17,005 bases of DNA. It comes from CAYXBG01 sp964463145. Lineage in GTDB: Bacteria > Acidobacteriota > UBA6911 > RPQK01 > CBDAPI01. Each line of letters starts with the position of its first letter. Positions within the stretch are counted from its first letter, which is position 1. The stretch is taken from positions 1 through 17,005 of the forward strand of contig CAYXBG010000031.1 of the NCBI GenBank assembly GCA_964463145.1, given 5' to 3'. A program made the position numbers and the translations under genes. The notes below the pieces were generated by a model. That model searched no databases. It saw only the letters and a list, made by a program, of their open reading frames with translations, and was not told the origin of the DNA. Below are positions 1 through 7,928 of the stretch, piece by piece.

Positions 1-1269
1 GGTCGCGACAACTGCCTCCAGCCGCCCGAGTAATAACCGCGGCCCCTGTGAATCTGGGAAAGCTCTTTGCACTGTCCTCTCGAGGGCTATTCTATTAATA
101 TTGGCAAGGCCAGAAAGATCAGAAATAGTCTCACCTCTGATCGTTACGTCAGACCGCAGTCTTTGATAATCATGAACGTAAGCATAGGCTATGTCCGGTG
201 CAGTCGATATGAAGTGTGGCCACTGCGAATAACGTTCAATCAGATTTCTATCCAATAGGATGTACGCAATCTTATTGGGTTGGTTCGCGACCCCAATTTC
301 CCGATCCGGCCAAATCTTTTCATCCACAAACCGAATTCCTTCACTGTTAATCAAAATTGCCCCATCATCAAATAAAGCGTTCTCAGGATGTTGCCAAGTA
401 ACCAATAAACGCTTGATTAAAAGCCGCATGGCATATGCTGGTAGACGCCTTGCGACAGCTGCCATAACCCTCGACCATACCCCACTGACGGGCAACCATT
501 GCTGGAAAGGTTTTTTGGAGGATGGAATAAAACGTAGTTCAGGTCCGTAGGTTATATCCATATTCACTAGAGCTGCACCAACTTGCAGGGCTAGTTCATG
601 GCCATCACCAGTAGCAAAGGGGTTTATTCCTTCGATATTTTGGAATTGGTCACCCTTGTACTGAGCAATGGTTTTGGAGTTATTGGCATAGTCACCCGAA
701 GCCAGGATCACACCTCGCTCCGCCCGAAACTCAGTTAAGATCCCATCAACTCTTGCTCTGACACCAACGACCCTTCCCGATTCGTCTTGCAATAACTGAT
801 CAACTGGGGCATCGCAAATTAGCTTGCCTCCAAATTTCCGTAAAGCTAACTGCAGAGCGGCTACATAAGCCTTGGCCCCAGGAACCACATTATGCATTCG
901 AGGGACACGATTAGGGGGTTCTGGATTGGGGCCGACAAAAGATACCCCTAATGATTGGAGCCAAGCGAGTGTCGTTGCAGACTCATTCAAGAAAAACTCT
1001 CGGAGCTCGCTATTATTCCTCGATTCTATTGCCGTTGGAGCAAACTTAGCGGCATCTACTTTATGATCTTCAATAGTGTCTTTAATTCCGTTATCACGTT
1101 GAATGCCTGTCTCAGCTGCAGTGAACGACCCAACTGCAATCCCGGTCGTACCACCAGGCTGGGAAAGCTTTTCAAGTACCAGAACCCGACCCCCGTTTTC
1201 CGCTACCGAACAGGCCGCCGCAAGTCCACTCCCTCCAGCACCAACAATTATTACGTCAAATTGACTCAT
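1..1269 (-). CDS. FAD-dependent oxidoreductase, fumarate reductase/3-ketosteroid dehydrogenase-like (C-terminus cut by window edge)
   Basis: The reading frame is open for 423 codons from an ATG at 1269 to base 1, with no stop, so the C-terminus lies outside the window. The N-terminus is a classic FAD-binding beta-alpha-beta fold: DVIIVGAGGSGLAAACSVAE (residues 4-23), ending with an acidic residue in LVLEK. It is followed by PGGTTGIAVGSF, which resembles the substrate-proximal loop of FAD_binding_2 proteins. A second nucleotide-contact segment, RGVILASGDYANN, lies near residue 205. This is the layout of the fumarate reductase/3-ketosteroid-delta1-dehydrogenase superfamily. The catalytic C-terminal part is mostly missing, so the substrate cannot be named. 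There is no signal peptide, so the enzyme is cytoplasmic. The ribosome site is weak (GAG four bases before ATG). It follows the ROK kinase by 105 bases on the same strand and may be the third gene of that operon. Family confident, reaction unknown. Confidence 0.85.
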   Translation of the reverse strand, partial: MSQFDVIIVGAGGSGLAAACSVAENGGRVLVLEKLSQPGGTTGIAVGSFTAAETGIQRDNGIKDTIEDHKVDAAKFAPTAIESRNNSELREFFLNESATTLAWLQSLGVSFVGPNPEPPNRVPRMHNVVPGAKAYVAALQLALRKFGGKLICDAPVDQLLQDESGRVVGVRARVDGILTEFRAERGVILASGDYANNSKTIAQYKGDQFQNIEGINPFATGDGHELALQVGAALVNMDITYGPELRFIPSSKKPFQQWLPVSGVWSRVMAAVARRLPAYAMRLLIKRLLVTWQHPENALFDDGAILINSEGIRFVDEKIWPDREIGVANQPNKIAYILLDRNLIERYSQWPHFISTAPDIAYAYVHDYQRLRSDVTIRGETISDLSGLANINRIALERTVQRAFPDSQGPRLLLGRLEAVVAT

Positions 1270-1374
1270 GCTCTCGAACCCTAGCGTACAGAACTGCTAT
1301 CACCCAACCAAAAACATATTTACTGAACGCCTGGTTGACAGACTTTGAATTTCGTTTTTGGTTACTCCTTGGAT

Positions 1375-2367
1375 CTATTCGGTAGGTAACCCCCTCGTCT
1401 CGATATTAACGGTAGAACTGATAGCTAAAGCTCCATGAACAACCACCAACTCACCGAGTCCGGCAGGAACTATCTCATAGGAACCCCTGAGGGGAGGAAA
1501 AACGTATTTAGCAACTTCATTCTTGACCGGGTCAAAAAACAATTCCTCACCCATTAGAGCAACTCCCCCTCCGATCACAACAACATCGGGAGATGTTATT
1601 GTGATCATCTGAGCAATAGCCCATCCCAATGATTTGCACGCCCGACCGATTGCCCTATTCGCGATTGAATTTCCATCAGCTGCTGCTTGAGAAATAATCT
1701 CAGCATTTAATTGATCTAATTTTTCATCACACCGTCGTAATAAATCCATGCTCTCGACTCGACAGGTCTTGTTCGATCCATCTAAAAGGCTCGTGGAAAT
1801 ATACGAACGAGTCGCTTCCGCTATCCCCCATCCGCTAGCCATAGACTCCACTGTTATCTCCGGGCTTTCGGCCTGCAAACCAGGTCGAAGGTGCCCTATT
1901 TCCGCTATGGCAGGACTATTGATACCGTCTAAATGTCCATTTCTAACCCAGCCACCTCCGACACCTGTACCGACAGTCACAAAAAAAACCCTTTCTTTGT
2001 TCTTCCCAGCACCAAACCTGGCCTCGGCTAACGCAGCCAGATCACAGTCATTCCCAATAATCGCCAGTCGATTGAAAGTTTTTCTCACCCAAGCTACTAA
2101 TGGAAAGCTCTCCCATCCTTTGATCTGATGACTTAAGGTTGTTTTTCCAGTCCTAACATCAACCGGTCCTCCAAAACCGATACCGATTCGCTCGATCTCA
2201 TACCGACCGATCAGGTCTTTTACAGTACTCTCTATCTGGCTTAAAATCCCCACTGCCTGGTTTACTGGCTTTACTTCACGACGAACCAACAGGGCCAGCT
2301 CAGATCCATCGCCAAATCCTACTCCAAATTGTAATTTCGTCCCTCCAATTTCAATTCCGAGAAACAT
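1375..2367 (-). CDS. ROK-family sugar kinase
   Basis: A protein of about 330 residues, the usual size for ROK kinases. The N-terminal phosphate-binding motif is GIEIGGTK. A central NDCDLAALAEARFGAGK segment carries the catalytic Asp, and TVGTGVGGGWVRNG is the second ATP/sugar loop. ROK kinases phosphorylate free sugars such as glucose, fructose, N-acetylglucosamine or N-acetylmannosamine. Here the EIGH segment is followed by LRPG and not by the CxCGxxGCxE zinc cluster seen in many ROK kinases, so it belongs to a zinc-less subgroup. I chose the ATG at 2367, because AAGGA sits seven bases upstream and the protein then starts MFLGIEIGG; the in-frame ATG at 2385 has no ribosome site. It follows the SIS isomerase gene by about 60 bases, so the pair may handle one sugar phosphate. 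The exact sugar cannot be read from the sequence. Confidence 0.9.
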   Translation of the reverse strand: MFLGIEIGGTKLQFGVGFGDGSELALLVRREVKPVNQAVGILSQIESTVKDLIGRYEIERIGIGFGGPVDVRTGKTTLSHQIKGWESFPLVAWVRKTFNRLAIIGNDCDLAALAEARFGAGKNKERVFFVTVGTGVGGGWVRNGHLDGINSPAIAEIGHLRPGLQAESPEITVESMASGWGIAEATRSYISTSLLDGSNKTCRVESMDLLRRCDEKLDQLNAEIISQAAADGNSIANRAIGRACKSLGWAIAQMITITSPDVVVIGGGVALMGEELFFDPVKNEVAKYVFPPLRGSYEIVPAGLGELVVVHGALAISSTVNIETRGLPTE

Positions 2368-2428
2368 TGCTTTTTCCTTACTCATTCACGATTAGCTGCC
2401 CAAAATCAAACTTATCGACCTAGAAAAA

Positions 2429-3043
2429 CTACTCCTCTTGCGCATGACGTCCCTGACTGTTGATGCGAGCGTACACATCATTCAAAACCCAATGGAAAAG
2501 ACAAAGATGGATACTCTCCACCATCCCCATATCATCTAAGTCCACCCATAGACCATGTCTTTGAATTTTCCTTAGATTGCCACCCCTGTATCCAGTCAGC
2601 CCAAAGGTCGTCAGGCCATGCCGATTGGCCCAGTCAACTGCTCTGATGACATTTGGACTATTTCCGGAACCACTTATCGCAATTACCAGATCGCCCTCTG
2701 TTCCGTAATTCATCAGCTGCTGAACAAATATTTCATCAAAAGATAGATCGTTTCCAACAGCTAATATCCACCCAACATTGTCAGTCAGACTGAGCACCTT
2801 CAGACGCTTTTTTGATTCATCACCCAATTCGGTAGGAGGGAGAGTGCTTTTCCCTAAGTCCTCACTCATATGACTAGCAGTAGTCCCCGAACCCCCGTTA
2901 CCCAGTATAAAAACAAACTGGTTGTGCTCCCAGGCCTTGTAAATTAGATCCGACCACTTCTCTAGTGAGGATCGATCCACCTTACTGATCTCCTCCTCCA
3001 GTCGGTTCAGGTATTGATTTGATCCAAGTGTTACTCCAAGCAT
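2429..3043 (-). CDS. SIS-domain sugar-phosphate isomerase, GmhA-like
   Basis: About 204 residues, close to GmhA (sedoheptulose-7-phosphate isomerase, the first step to heptose for lipopolysaccharide). The SIS phosphate loop is FILGNGGSG (residues 45-53). It is followed by SHMSEDLGK, by TDNVGWILAVGND (88-99) and by the second phosphate loop ISGSGNSPNVIRA (123-135), all in GmhA order. By alignment from memory, the GmhA zinc ligands His, Glu, Gln, His become His58, Asp62, Glu176 and His184, two conservative changes. The frame is open to an ATG at 3097, but the extra 18 residues are charged and atypical. The ATG at 3043 has a strong AAGGGGGA upstream and gives normal family length; an ATG at 3076 is also possible. 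It is the first gene of the minus-strand group with the ROK kinase. It could instead isomerise another sugar phosphate. Confidence 0.85.
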   Translation of the reverse strand: MLGVTLGSNQYLNRLEEEISKVDRSSLEKWSDLIYKAWEHNQFVFILGNGGSGTTASHMSEDLGKSTLPPTELGDESKKRLKVLSLTDNVGWILAVGNDLSFDEIFVQQLMNYGTEGDLVIAISGSGNSPNVIRAVDWANRHGLTTFGLTGYRGGNLRKIQRHGLWVDLDDMGMVESIHLCLFHWVLNDVYARINSQGRHAQEE

Positions 3044-3177
3044 CTCTTCCCCCTTGGGATTTTGTCCCTTCTTCATATCTGGTACCCTAGACATCATTCC
3101 ACGATATCTGTCTAAATGTAGCCCAGTTAGTGGTAGGGACGCCAGTGCCAGTGCCCAGACTCTGATTCGGAGTTAGG

Positions 3178-3804
3178 ATGCCCTCCAAACCATTTCAACA
3201 ATACCCACCTAGATATCGAGAACAGTCACCCCTCAAAAGTATCTGTGTTTTCTGTGGATCTAACACCGGAATGCACCCTGAATTCATCACTGCTGCCATG
3301 GATTTGGGAAAGGAACTCTGCAACCGAAAAATTCAGCTTATATACGGTGGTGGATCGACTGGCCTAATGGGGGCCTTAGCCAATTCAGTCCTTGAAGGTG
3401 GCGGCCATGTCACTGGCGTAATCCCCCGGGGACTAGCAACTCCTGAAATTGCACACCAAAAAATTCAGAGGATGGAATTAGTCGACACAATGCACCAAAG
3501 AAAAATGTTGATGCATGAATATTCAGACGCTCTAATTGCTTTGCCTGGAGGATACGGAACCTTCGAGGAATTATTAGAGGCAATAACCTGGCTTCAACTA
3601 GGCCTCAGTCTTAAACCAGTTGGACTTCTCAACATACGCGGCTACTACGACCCTCTTCTGAAGCAGTTCGATCGAGCTAGATCGGAAGGGTTTATACGCC
3701 CTGAATTTGGAGATTTGGTTGTTTCCAGTACATTGGTAAACGATCTAATCCCAAGTCTACAAAGCACGACACTTCCGCACTCAACCCTGTGGAATGTGGA
3801 TTAA
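3178..3804 (+). CDS. LOG-family protein (nucleoside 5'-monophosphate phosphoribohydrolase)
   Basis: 208 residues with the full LOG/lysine-decarboxylase-like signature: SICVFCGSNTG near residue 21, YGGGSTGLMGALANSVLEGG (55-74), the paired Arg-Lys in MHQRKMLMHEYSDA, and the catalytic PGGYGTFEELLEA. Members hydrolyse AMP-type and cytokinin riboside monophosphates to free base and ribose 5-phosphate in the cytoplasm. In bacteria the true role is often nucleotide salvage or clean-up and not hormone making. The ATG is preceded by GGAG at five bases' distance. It is divergent from the SIS gene across about 80-135 bases. The MATE gene follows 34 bases downstream on the same strand, so the two are probably co-transcribed; no functional link is known to me. 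The last 20 residues are not typical of the family core. Confidence 0.92.
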   Translation: MPSKPFQQYPPRYREQSPLKSICVFCGSNTGMHPEFITAAMDLGKELCNRKIQLIYGGGSTGLMGALANSVLEGGGHVTGVIPRGLATPEIAHQKIQRMELVDTMHQRKMLMHEYSDALIALPGGYGTFEELLEAITWLQLGLSLKPVGLLNIRGYYDPLLKQFDRARSEGFIRPEFGDLVVSSTLVNDLIPSLQSTTLPHSTLWNVD

Positions 3805-3838
3805 ACTCTTTTAGTAGACACGGAGAGGAGTAATCAAA

Positions 3839-5149
3839 ATTCCTGAATCATTTCTAATCCACAGATTCTCACGACTCGTGGCTTTCAACGTGATGGCCAA
3901 CATCACTATCCCATTGACCGGACTCGTCGACGCTGCAATGTTGGGACATCTGAGCTCCATGCGCTTCCTTGCCGGAATGGCACTGGCTTCTGTTCTTTTC
4001 GAATACGTCTACTGGACATTCAGTTTTCTACGTATGGGAACAACAGGACTCACTGCCCAAGCCTATGGCCGCCGAGACATTCGACAGACCTATCTAGTTT
4101 TTTTTCGGGCTGTACTACTCGGACTCATAATCGGACTCCTGATCTTGATCCTCCAAGTCATCGTCCGAGAACTGGGGTTCAGTCTGTTAAGCGGTAGCGC
4201 AGAAGTCGAAGCAGCCGGACGCGAATATTTCAATACACGTATCTGGGGAGCCCCTGCTACCTTGATCAACTTCGCCCTTTTAGGTTGGTTTCTCGGGCGA
4301 GAACAGAGCGAGAATGTTCTGTGGATGACCCTAATTGCGAACTTGAGTAACGTAGCGCTCAACTATTTATTTATTATCGAATGGCAATGGGCGGCTTATG
4401 GTGCAGGACTAGCCACTGCTCTAAGTCAATACCTTATGCTGCTAGTCGGTTTTGTATTAGTCCGTCGCCAAGGCCCCTTCCCAGTCCTAAAAAGTGGAGA
4501 CATCCTCAACAAAAAGGCTCTCATCTCTCTTTTTAATCTTAATCGAGATCTACTGTTGCGTACATTTTGCCTCATCACAGCCTTTTCCCTATTCACGAAT
4601 GTTAGCGCAATATTCGGCACTATTGCCCTAGCTGCCAATGCTCTACTTCTAAGGATCCTACACCTGTCCGCATGGATCATCGATGGAATAGCCTATGCTA
4701 CGGAGAGTCTTGGAGGAATCCTGCACGGTGCACAAGAATGGGAAGATCTGAGGCAATTACATCGAATATCCCTTCTTGCCAGTGCGTCTTCTGGGATTGC
4801 CCTAGCTGCTATCTTCGGATTTACCTGGCCATGGATTGAGCGCCTCTTGACCACACACTCCGAAACTCAGATCATTGCCCGAGAGCATCTATTCTGGTTG
4901 CTCCTCACTATCATTCTGGGAGCATTAGCCTTCAGCTACGATGGGCTCTTCTTAGGACTCACACAAGGTCGGCTTCTTCGCAATGCAATGCTTGTGAGTA
5001 CTTGTTTGATATTTACACCATTGGCCTGGATAGCATTTTCACTTGAGTCAAATTTCCTGCTGTGGGTTGCAATGGCTGCTTTTATGGCTGCCAGGGCAAT
5101 CACTCTCGCAATCAAGGCTAAACTTATTTTAAAAAATCCCGATTTGTGA
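3839..5149 (+). CDS. DinF-type MATE efflux transporter, probable ATT start
   Basis: A MATE-family inner-membrane protein of 12 predicted helices. The DinF subgroup is shown by NITIPLTGLVDAAMLGHL in helix 1 and LRMGTTGLTAQAYGRRD after helix 2. Such proteins export cationic drugs, bile salts or oxidised compounds in exchange for H+ or Na+. The first standard in-frame start is GTG at 3878, which has no ribosome site and would cut the start of helix 1. Thirteen codons upstream an ATT at 3839 follows AGGAG (3826-3830) by eight bases. The added segment (PESFLIHRFSRL) gives an N-terminus about as long as that of E. coli DinF as I remember it. No ATG, GTG or TTG lies between the in-frame TAG at 3815 and 3878. 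It is probably translated with the LOG gene upstream. Identity is secure; the start is inference. Confidence 0.9.
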   Translation: MPESFLIHRFSRLVAFNVMANITIPLTGLVDAAMLGHLSSMRFLAGMALASVLFEYVYWTFSFLRMGTTGLTAQAYGRRDIRQTYLVFFRAVLLGLIIGLLILILQVIVRELGFSLLSGSAEVEAAGREYFNTRIWGAPATLINFALLGWFLGREQSENVLWMTLIANLSNVALNYLFIIEWQWAAYGAGLATALSQYLMLLVGFVLVRRQGPFPVLKSGDILNKKALISLFNLNRDLLLRTFCLITAFSLFTNVSAIFGTIALAANALLLRILHLSAWIIDGIAYATESLGGILHGAQEWEDLRQLHRISLLASASSGIALAAIFGFTWPWIERLLTTHSETQIIAREHLFWLLLTIILGALAFSYDGLFLGLTQGRLLRNAMLVSTCLIFTPLAWIAFSLESNFLLWVAMAAFMAARAITLAIKAKLILKNPDL

Positions 5150-5272
5150 ATTCTTTCCATCATGAAAAAATCACTGTCAAAATCGGAATTAAATACTTGT
5201 CTGTTCAAAAATTATTCAGAGATTAATCCTCCCTATTAATCCTGATACTTCTATAGCGCTTACTGACATCAA

Positions 5273-5303
5273 TATAAAAAGTACTAAAAAGGTACTTTTT
5301 ATA
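5273..5303. repeat. Perfect 12-bp inverted repeat abutting the receptor promoter
   Basis: TATAAAAAGTAC (5273-5284) and GTACTTTTTATA (5292-5303) are exact reverse complements separated by seven bases. The right arm ends one base before the -35 hexamer of the receptor promoter. As a transcript it would be a weak AU-rich hairpin for the end of the MATE unit, with its T-run inside the stem and not after it, so a terminator role is doubtful. Its position fits an operator for a second regulator. What binds is unknown. Confidence 0.6.
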
Positions 5304-5331
5304 GTGACACGCCTAATTCAGTACGTATAAT
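5304..5331 (+). promoter_or_regulatory. Sigma-70-type promoter of the TonB-dependent receptor gene
   Basis: A -35 element GTGACA (5304-5309, five of six matching TTGACA) and a perfect -10 TATAAT (5326-5331) are separated by 16 bases. Transcription would start near 5338, about 60 bases before the GTG start codon. The -10 is followed at once by the Fur box, so Fur bound there would cover the start site. Confidence 0.75.
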
Positions 5332-5340
5332 GCCCGTATT

Positions 5341-5359
5341 GAAATTGAAAATCATTTTC
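5341..5359. promoter_or_regulatory. Fur box (ferric uptake regulator operator)
   Basis: GAAATTGAAAATCATTTTC matches 15 of 19 positions of the classical Fur box GATAATGATAATCATTATC. Its core TGAAAAT-C-ATTTTCA (5346-5360) is a perfect 7-1-7 palindrome, the unit recognised by a Fur dimer. It is embedded in a longer 13-bp inverted repeat, 5332-5344 and 5356-5368 (left arm GCCCGTATTGAAA), whose centre lies three bases to the left of the core's centre. The site overlaps or just follows the predicted transcription start, so iron-replete Fur should repress the receptor gene. Confidence 0.8.
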
Positions 5360-5370
5360 AATACGGGCTA

Positions 5371-5380
5371 CCCCCCCCCC
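5371..5380 (+). repeat. C10 homopolymer in the receptor leader
   Basis: Ten consecutive C residues lie between the Fur box and the ribosome site of the receptor gene, 20 bases before the start codon. Tracts like this change length by slippage. It is outside the coding frame (an in-frame TAA follows), so any effect would be on leader length or structure. It could also be a base-calling artefact. Confidence 0.8.
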
Positions 5381-5399
5381 GTTAAAACATAGGTGTACG

Positions 5400-7889
5400 G
5401 TGACCAAAAAGACTTTACTCGTCCTGAACACAATTTTTATTCTGTCACTCTCAGTTTCATCTGCAGTGGCAACAGATGCGCTCAATGAATACGGGAAGCT
5501 TACCGGGATTGTTCTCGATACTCCCGGTAACCCTGTTTCTAATTCCAGCGTAACTCTCCAAAACAAGAAAGATATGTCTAGGACTTTCACTCAAACCACC
5601 GACGAAGGAACTTTTGACCTCAATATCCCTGCCGGTGAATATGAGTTATTGGTTGCAAACCCAAGATTTTCTACCGTGAGATTAGACCTAAACCTCCAAG
5701 CGGGAGAAAGCAAATCGGTCGAAATAATTTTGACCGGATATGCTCAGATGATTGCGGATCGTGTGACTGTCCTGGGCAAGGCCTACGGGATTGGAGATCT
5801 CCCCGGATCAGCACATCATCTCGAATCTTCTCAATTAGAGACTATTAAAGTAGATATTGATGATATCCATAATCTTATTCGTCGTATCCCAGGACTCAAC
5901 ATGAGTGAGGAGGATGGATATGGACTCAGACCTAACATAGGCATGAGAGGATCAGGTTCGGAACGTAGTTCAAAAATCACAATTATGGAAGACGGGGTCC
6001 TTATCGCACCGGCAGCCTACGCGGCCTCTTCCGCCTACTACTTCCCAACTGCCGGACGCATGGAAGCAATCGAGATCCGGAAGGGCAGCAGTCAAATCAA
6101 GCATGGCCCCAGAACTAATGGTGGTGCTCTCAATCTGATCTCAACCCAAATACCCGGGGAATTGCGCATGAACGGGACGCTAGTGACGGGATCACACAAG
6201 AATCGGAAACTACATCTCAACATAGGTGATTCCTACAGGAATGCAGGCTGGGTTATAGAAACCTATCAATCAGGCTCAGAGGGGTTCAAGGAAATCGATG
6301 GTGCCGTGAATAACGACTCAGGATTCCACATTAAAGACTACATGGGGAAATTTCGAATCAACAGTGACCCAGAGAGAAAGCTCTACCATGAACTAGAGTT
6401 CAAGTTAGGGAAAACCGAACAACAATCCAATGAGACCTACCTAGGACTGACGACCTCAGATTTCGGGGCAAACCCCTGGCGCCGATACGCTGCTTCCCAG
6501 CAAGACGTCTTTAAATCGAACCACGAACAGTACCAGGTCCGCCACTTTGTTACTGGACCTGGCAATTGGAATTTCGTCACCACAATTTACCGAAATAATT
6601 TCGCCCGTAACTGGAAAAAGCTCCAAAGCATCCAAGGCAGTAAACTCAGTAACATTTTTGGAGATTCTGCATCCTCTGCAGCACTCCTCCAAATCGCTAA
6701 AGGTGGTACCAGCCAACCTGGCGATCTCAAGCTTCGACATAATAATCGAAAATACACCTCGACAGGCGTTCAAACTGTATTCGGATTTACTCCTGAATGG
6801 GATGATTCCCGTCACCACTTCGAGATGGGCTTACGCTTCCATGAAGATCGGGAAGACCGATTACAACAAGAGGACTCCTATCAGATGAAGTCCTCTCGAT
6901 TAAAGCTAACCTCTGAAGGTCTACCTGGCAGCCAGGCTAACCGACTAAGCACTGCCGAAGCCTTGGCATTCTTCGTCCAGGACGAGTACCGATGGGAACG
7001 GTTGACTATCACCCCTGGATTTCGATTTGAAAGAATACAACTTGCCCGCAATGACTTTTCTAAAAAGGACCCATCCCGTGACAGGGGTCCAACTAAAGTA
7101 AAACCCAATAAGCTAGATGTGTTTGTACCAGGTATTGGAGTTCACCTGGAACTAACACAACACTGGGGCATATTTGGCGGATTGCATCGTGGCTTTTCAC
7201 CTCCGGGACCAGGCTCCAATGAGGACACCTCTCCAGAAGAGAGTCTCAACTATGAATTCGGTGTTCGTCATGCTGGATCTGTCTCGGCTTCAGCCACTGT
7301 TTTCTATAACGACTACACAAATCTTCTTGGTGCCGACACGCTATCTTCCGGAGGTACCGGTGAAGGGGATTTATATAACGGTGGCCAGGCAAAAGTCTTT
7401 GGCTTGGAATTATCTGCAGACTCAGACCTAGGCAGAATCTGGAATACCCCTTTCAGCATTCCCTTGCTATTTTCTTACACCTTTACAGATGCCGAATTTC
7501 TGTCCAGTTTCGAAAGTGATTTCGATCCCTGGGGAAACGTTCATTCAGGTGATTCCCTGCCCTACATACCACAGCAACAGATTTACACGAGTATAGGCCT
7601 AGGTAAAGCCCCCTGGCATCTCAACTTTGACAACTATTTTGTCGACAGCATGCGTACCCGCGCTGGCCGAGGTCCGATAGTAGAAAGCCTATCCACAGAT
7701 TCACATTGGGTGTCCAATGTGACGGGGGAATTTAGGTTGCCCGGAGAAAAAACAGTCGCAGCACTCTTCCTGAGCGTACGAAATTTGGCGAACAATGAAT
7801 ACATAGTGGCAAGGCGACCGTATGGAGTTCGTCCCGGGTTACCTAGAACCATCATGGCTGGTGTTCGATTCAGAGTAGGACGACCATAA
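5400..7889 (+). CDS. TonB-dependent outer-membrane receptor, FecA-like, Fur-regulated
   Basis: 829 residues. A Sec signal peptide spans about residues 1-25 (Lys-Lys, hydrophobic core, cleavage near AVA-TD). A carboxypeptidase-regulatory-like domain of the kind common in large receptors follows (about 32-112). Next come a TonB-box-like DRVTVLG (120-126), the plug (about 130-250) and a 22-strand-type barrel to the end. Plug motifs such as MEDGVLIAPAAYA and IRKGSSQIKHGPRTNGGALN closely resemble the FecA group, which imports ferric siderophores or ferric citrate. The Fur box in its promoter supports iron uptake. The start is GTG with AGGTG four bases upstream, and the signal peptide begins directly there. 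There is no second transport gene beside it, so the TonB and periplasmic partners must lie elsewhere. The exact ligand is not readable. It is convergent with the flavocytochrome gene, 39 bases apart. Confidence 0.92.
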   Translation: MTKKTLLVLNTIFILSLSVSSAVATDALNEYGKLTGIVLDTPGNPVSNSSVTLQNKKDMSRTFTQTTDEGTFDLNIPAGEYELLVANPRFSTVRLDLNLQAGESKSVEIILTGYAQMIADRVTVLGKAYGIGDLPGSAHHLESSQLETIKVDIDDIHNLIRRIPGLNMSEEDGYGLRPNIGMRGSGSERSSKITIMEDGVLIAPAAYAASSAYYFPTAGRMEAIEIRKGSSQIKHGPRTNGGALNLISTQIPGELRMNGTLVTGSHKNRKLHLNIGDSYRNAGWVIETYQSGSEGFKEIDGAVNNDSGFHIKDYMGKFRINSDPERKLYHELEFKLGKTEQQSNETYLGLTTSDFGANPWRRYAASQQDVFKSNHEQYQVRHFVTGPGNWNFVTTIYRNNFARNWKKLQSIQGSKLSNIFGDSASSAALLQIAKGGTSQPGDLKLRHNNRKYTSTGVQTVFGFTPEWDDSRHHFEMGLRFHEDREDRLQQEDSYQMKSSRLKLTSEGLPGSQANRLSTAEALAFFVQDEYRWERLTITPGFRFERIQLARNDFSKKDPSRDRGPTKVKPNKLDVFVPGIGVHLELTQHWGIFGGLHRGFSPPGPGSNEDTSPEESLNYEFGVRHAGSVSASATVFYNDYTNLLGADTLSSGGTGEGDLYNGGQAKVFGLELSADSDLGRIWNTPFSIPLLFSYTFTDAEFLSSFESDFDPWGNVHSGDSLPYIPQQQIYTSIGLGKAPWHLNFDNYFVDSMRTRAGRGPIVESLSTDSHWVSNVTGEFRLPGEKTVAALFLSVRNLANNEYIVARRPYGVRPGLPRTIMAGVRFRVGRP

Positions 7890-7928
7890 GCTTTCTGGAA
7901 ATTTCCCTCACTCCAACCTAACTAGATT

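Noticed and set aside
260..1284. Several plus-strand ORFs of 60-110 codons
   Set aside because: They lie opposite the FAD oxidoreductase frame, which is open for 423 codons with clear FAD-binding motifs.
5161..5238. 25-codon ORF just after the MATE gene (MKKSLSKSELN...)
   Set aside because: It has no ribosome site and low-complexity A+T-rich composition, and it lies in a promoter-type spacer.
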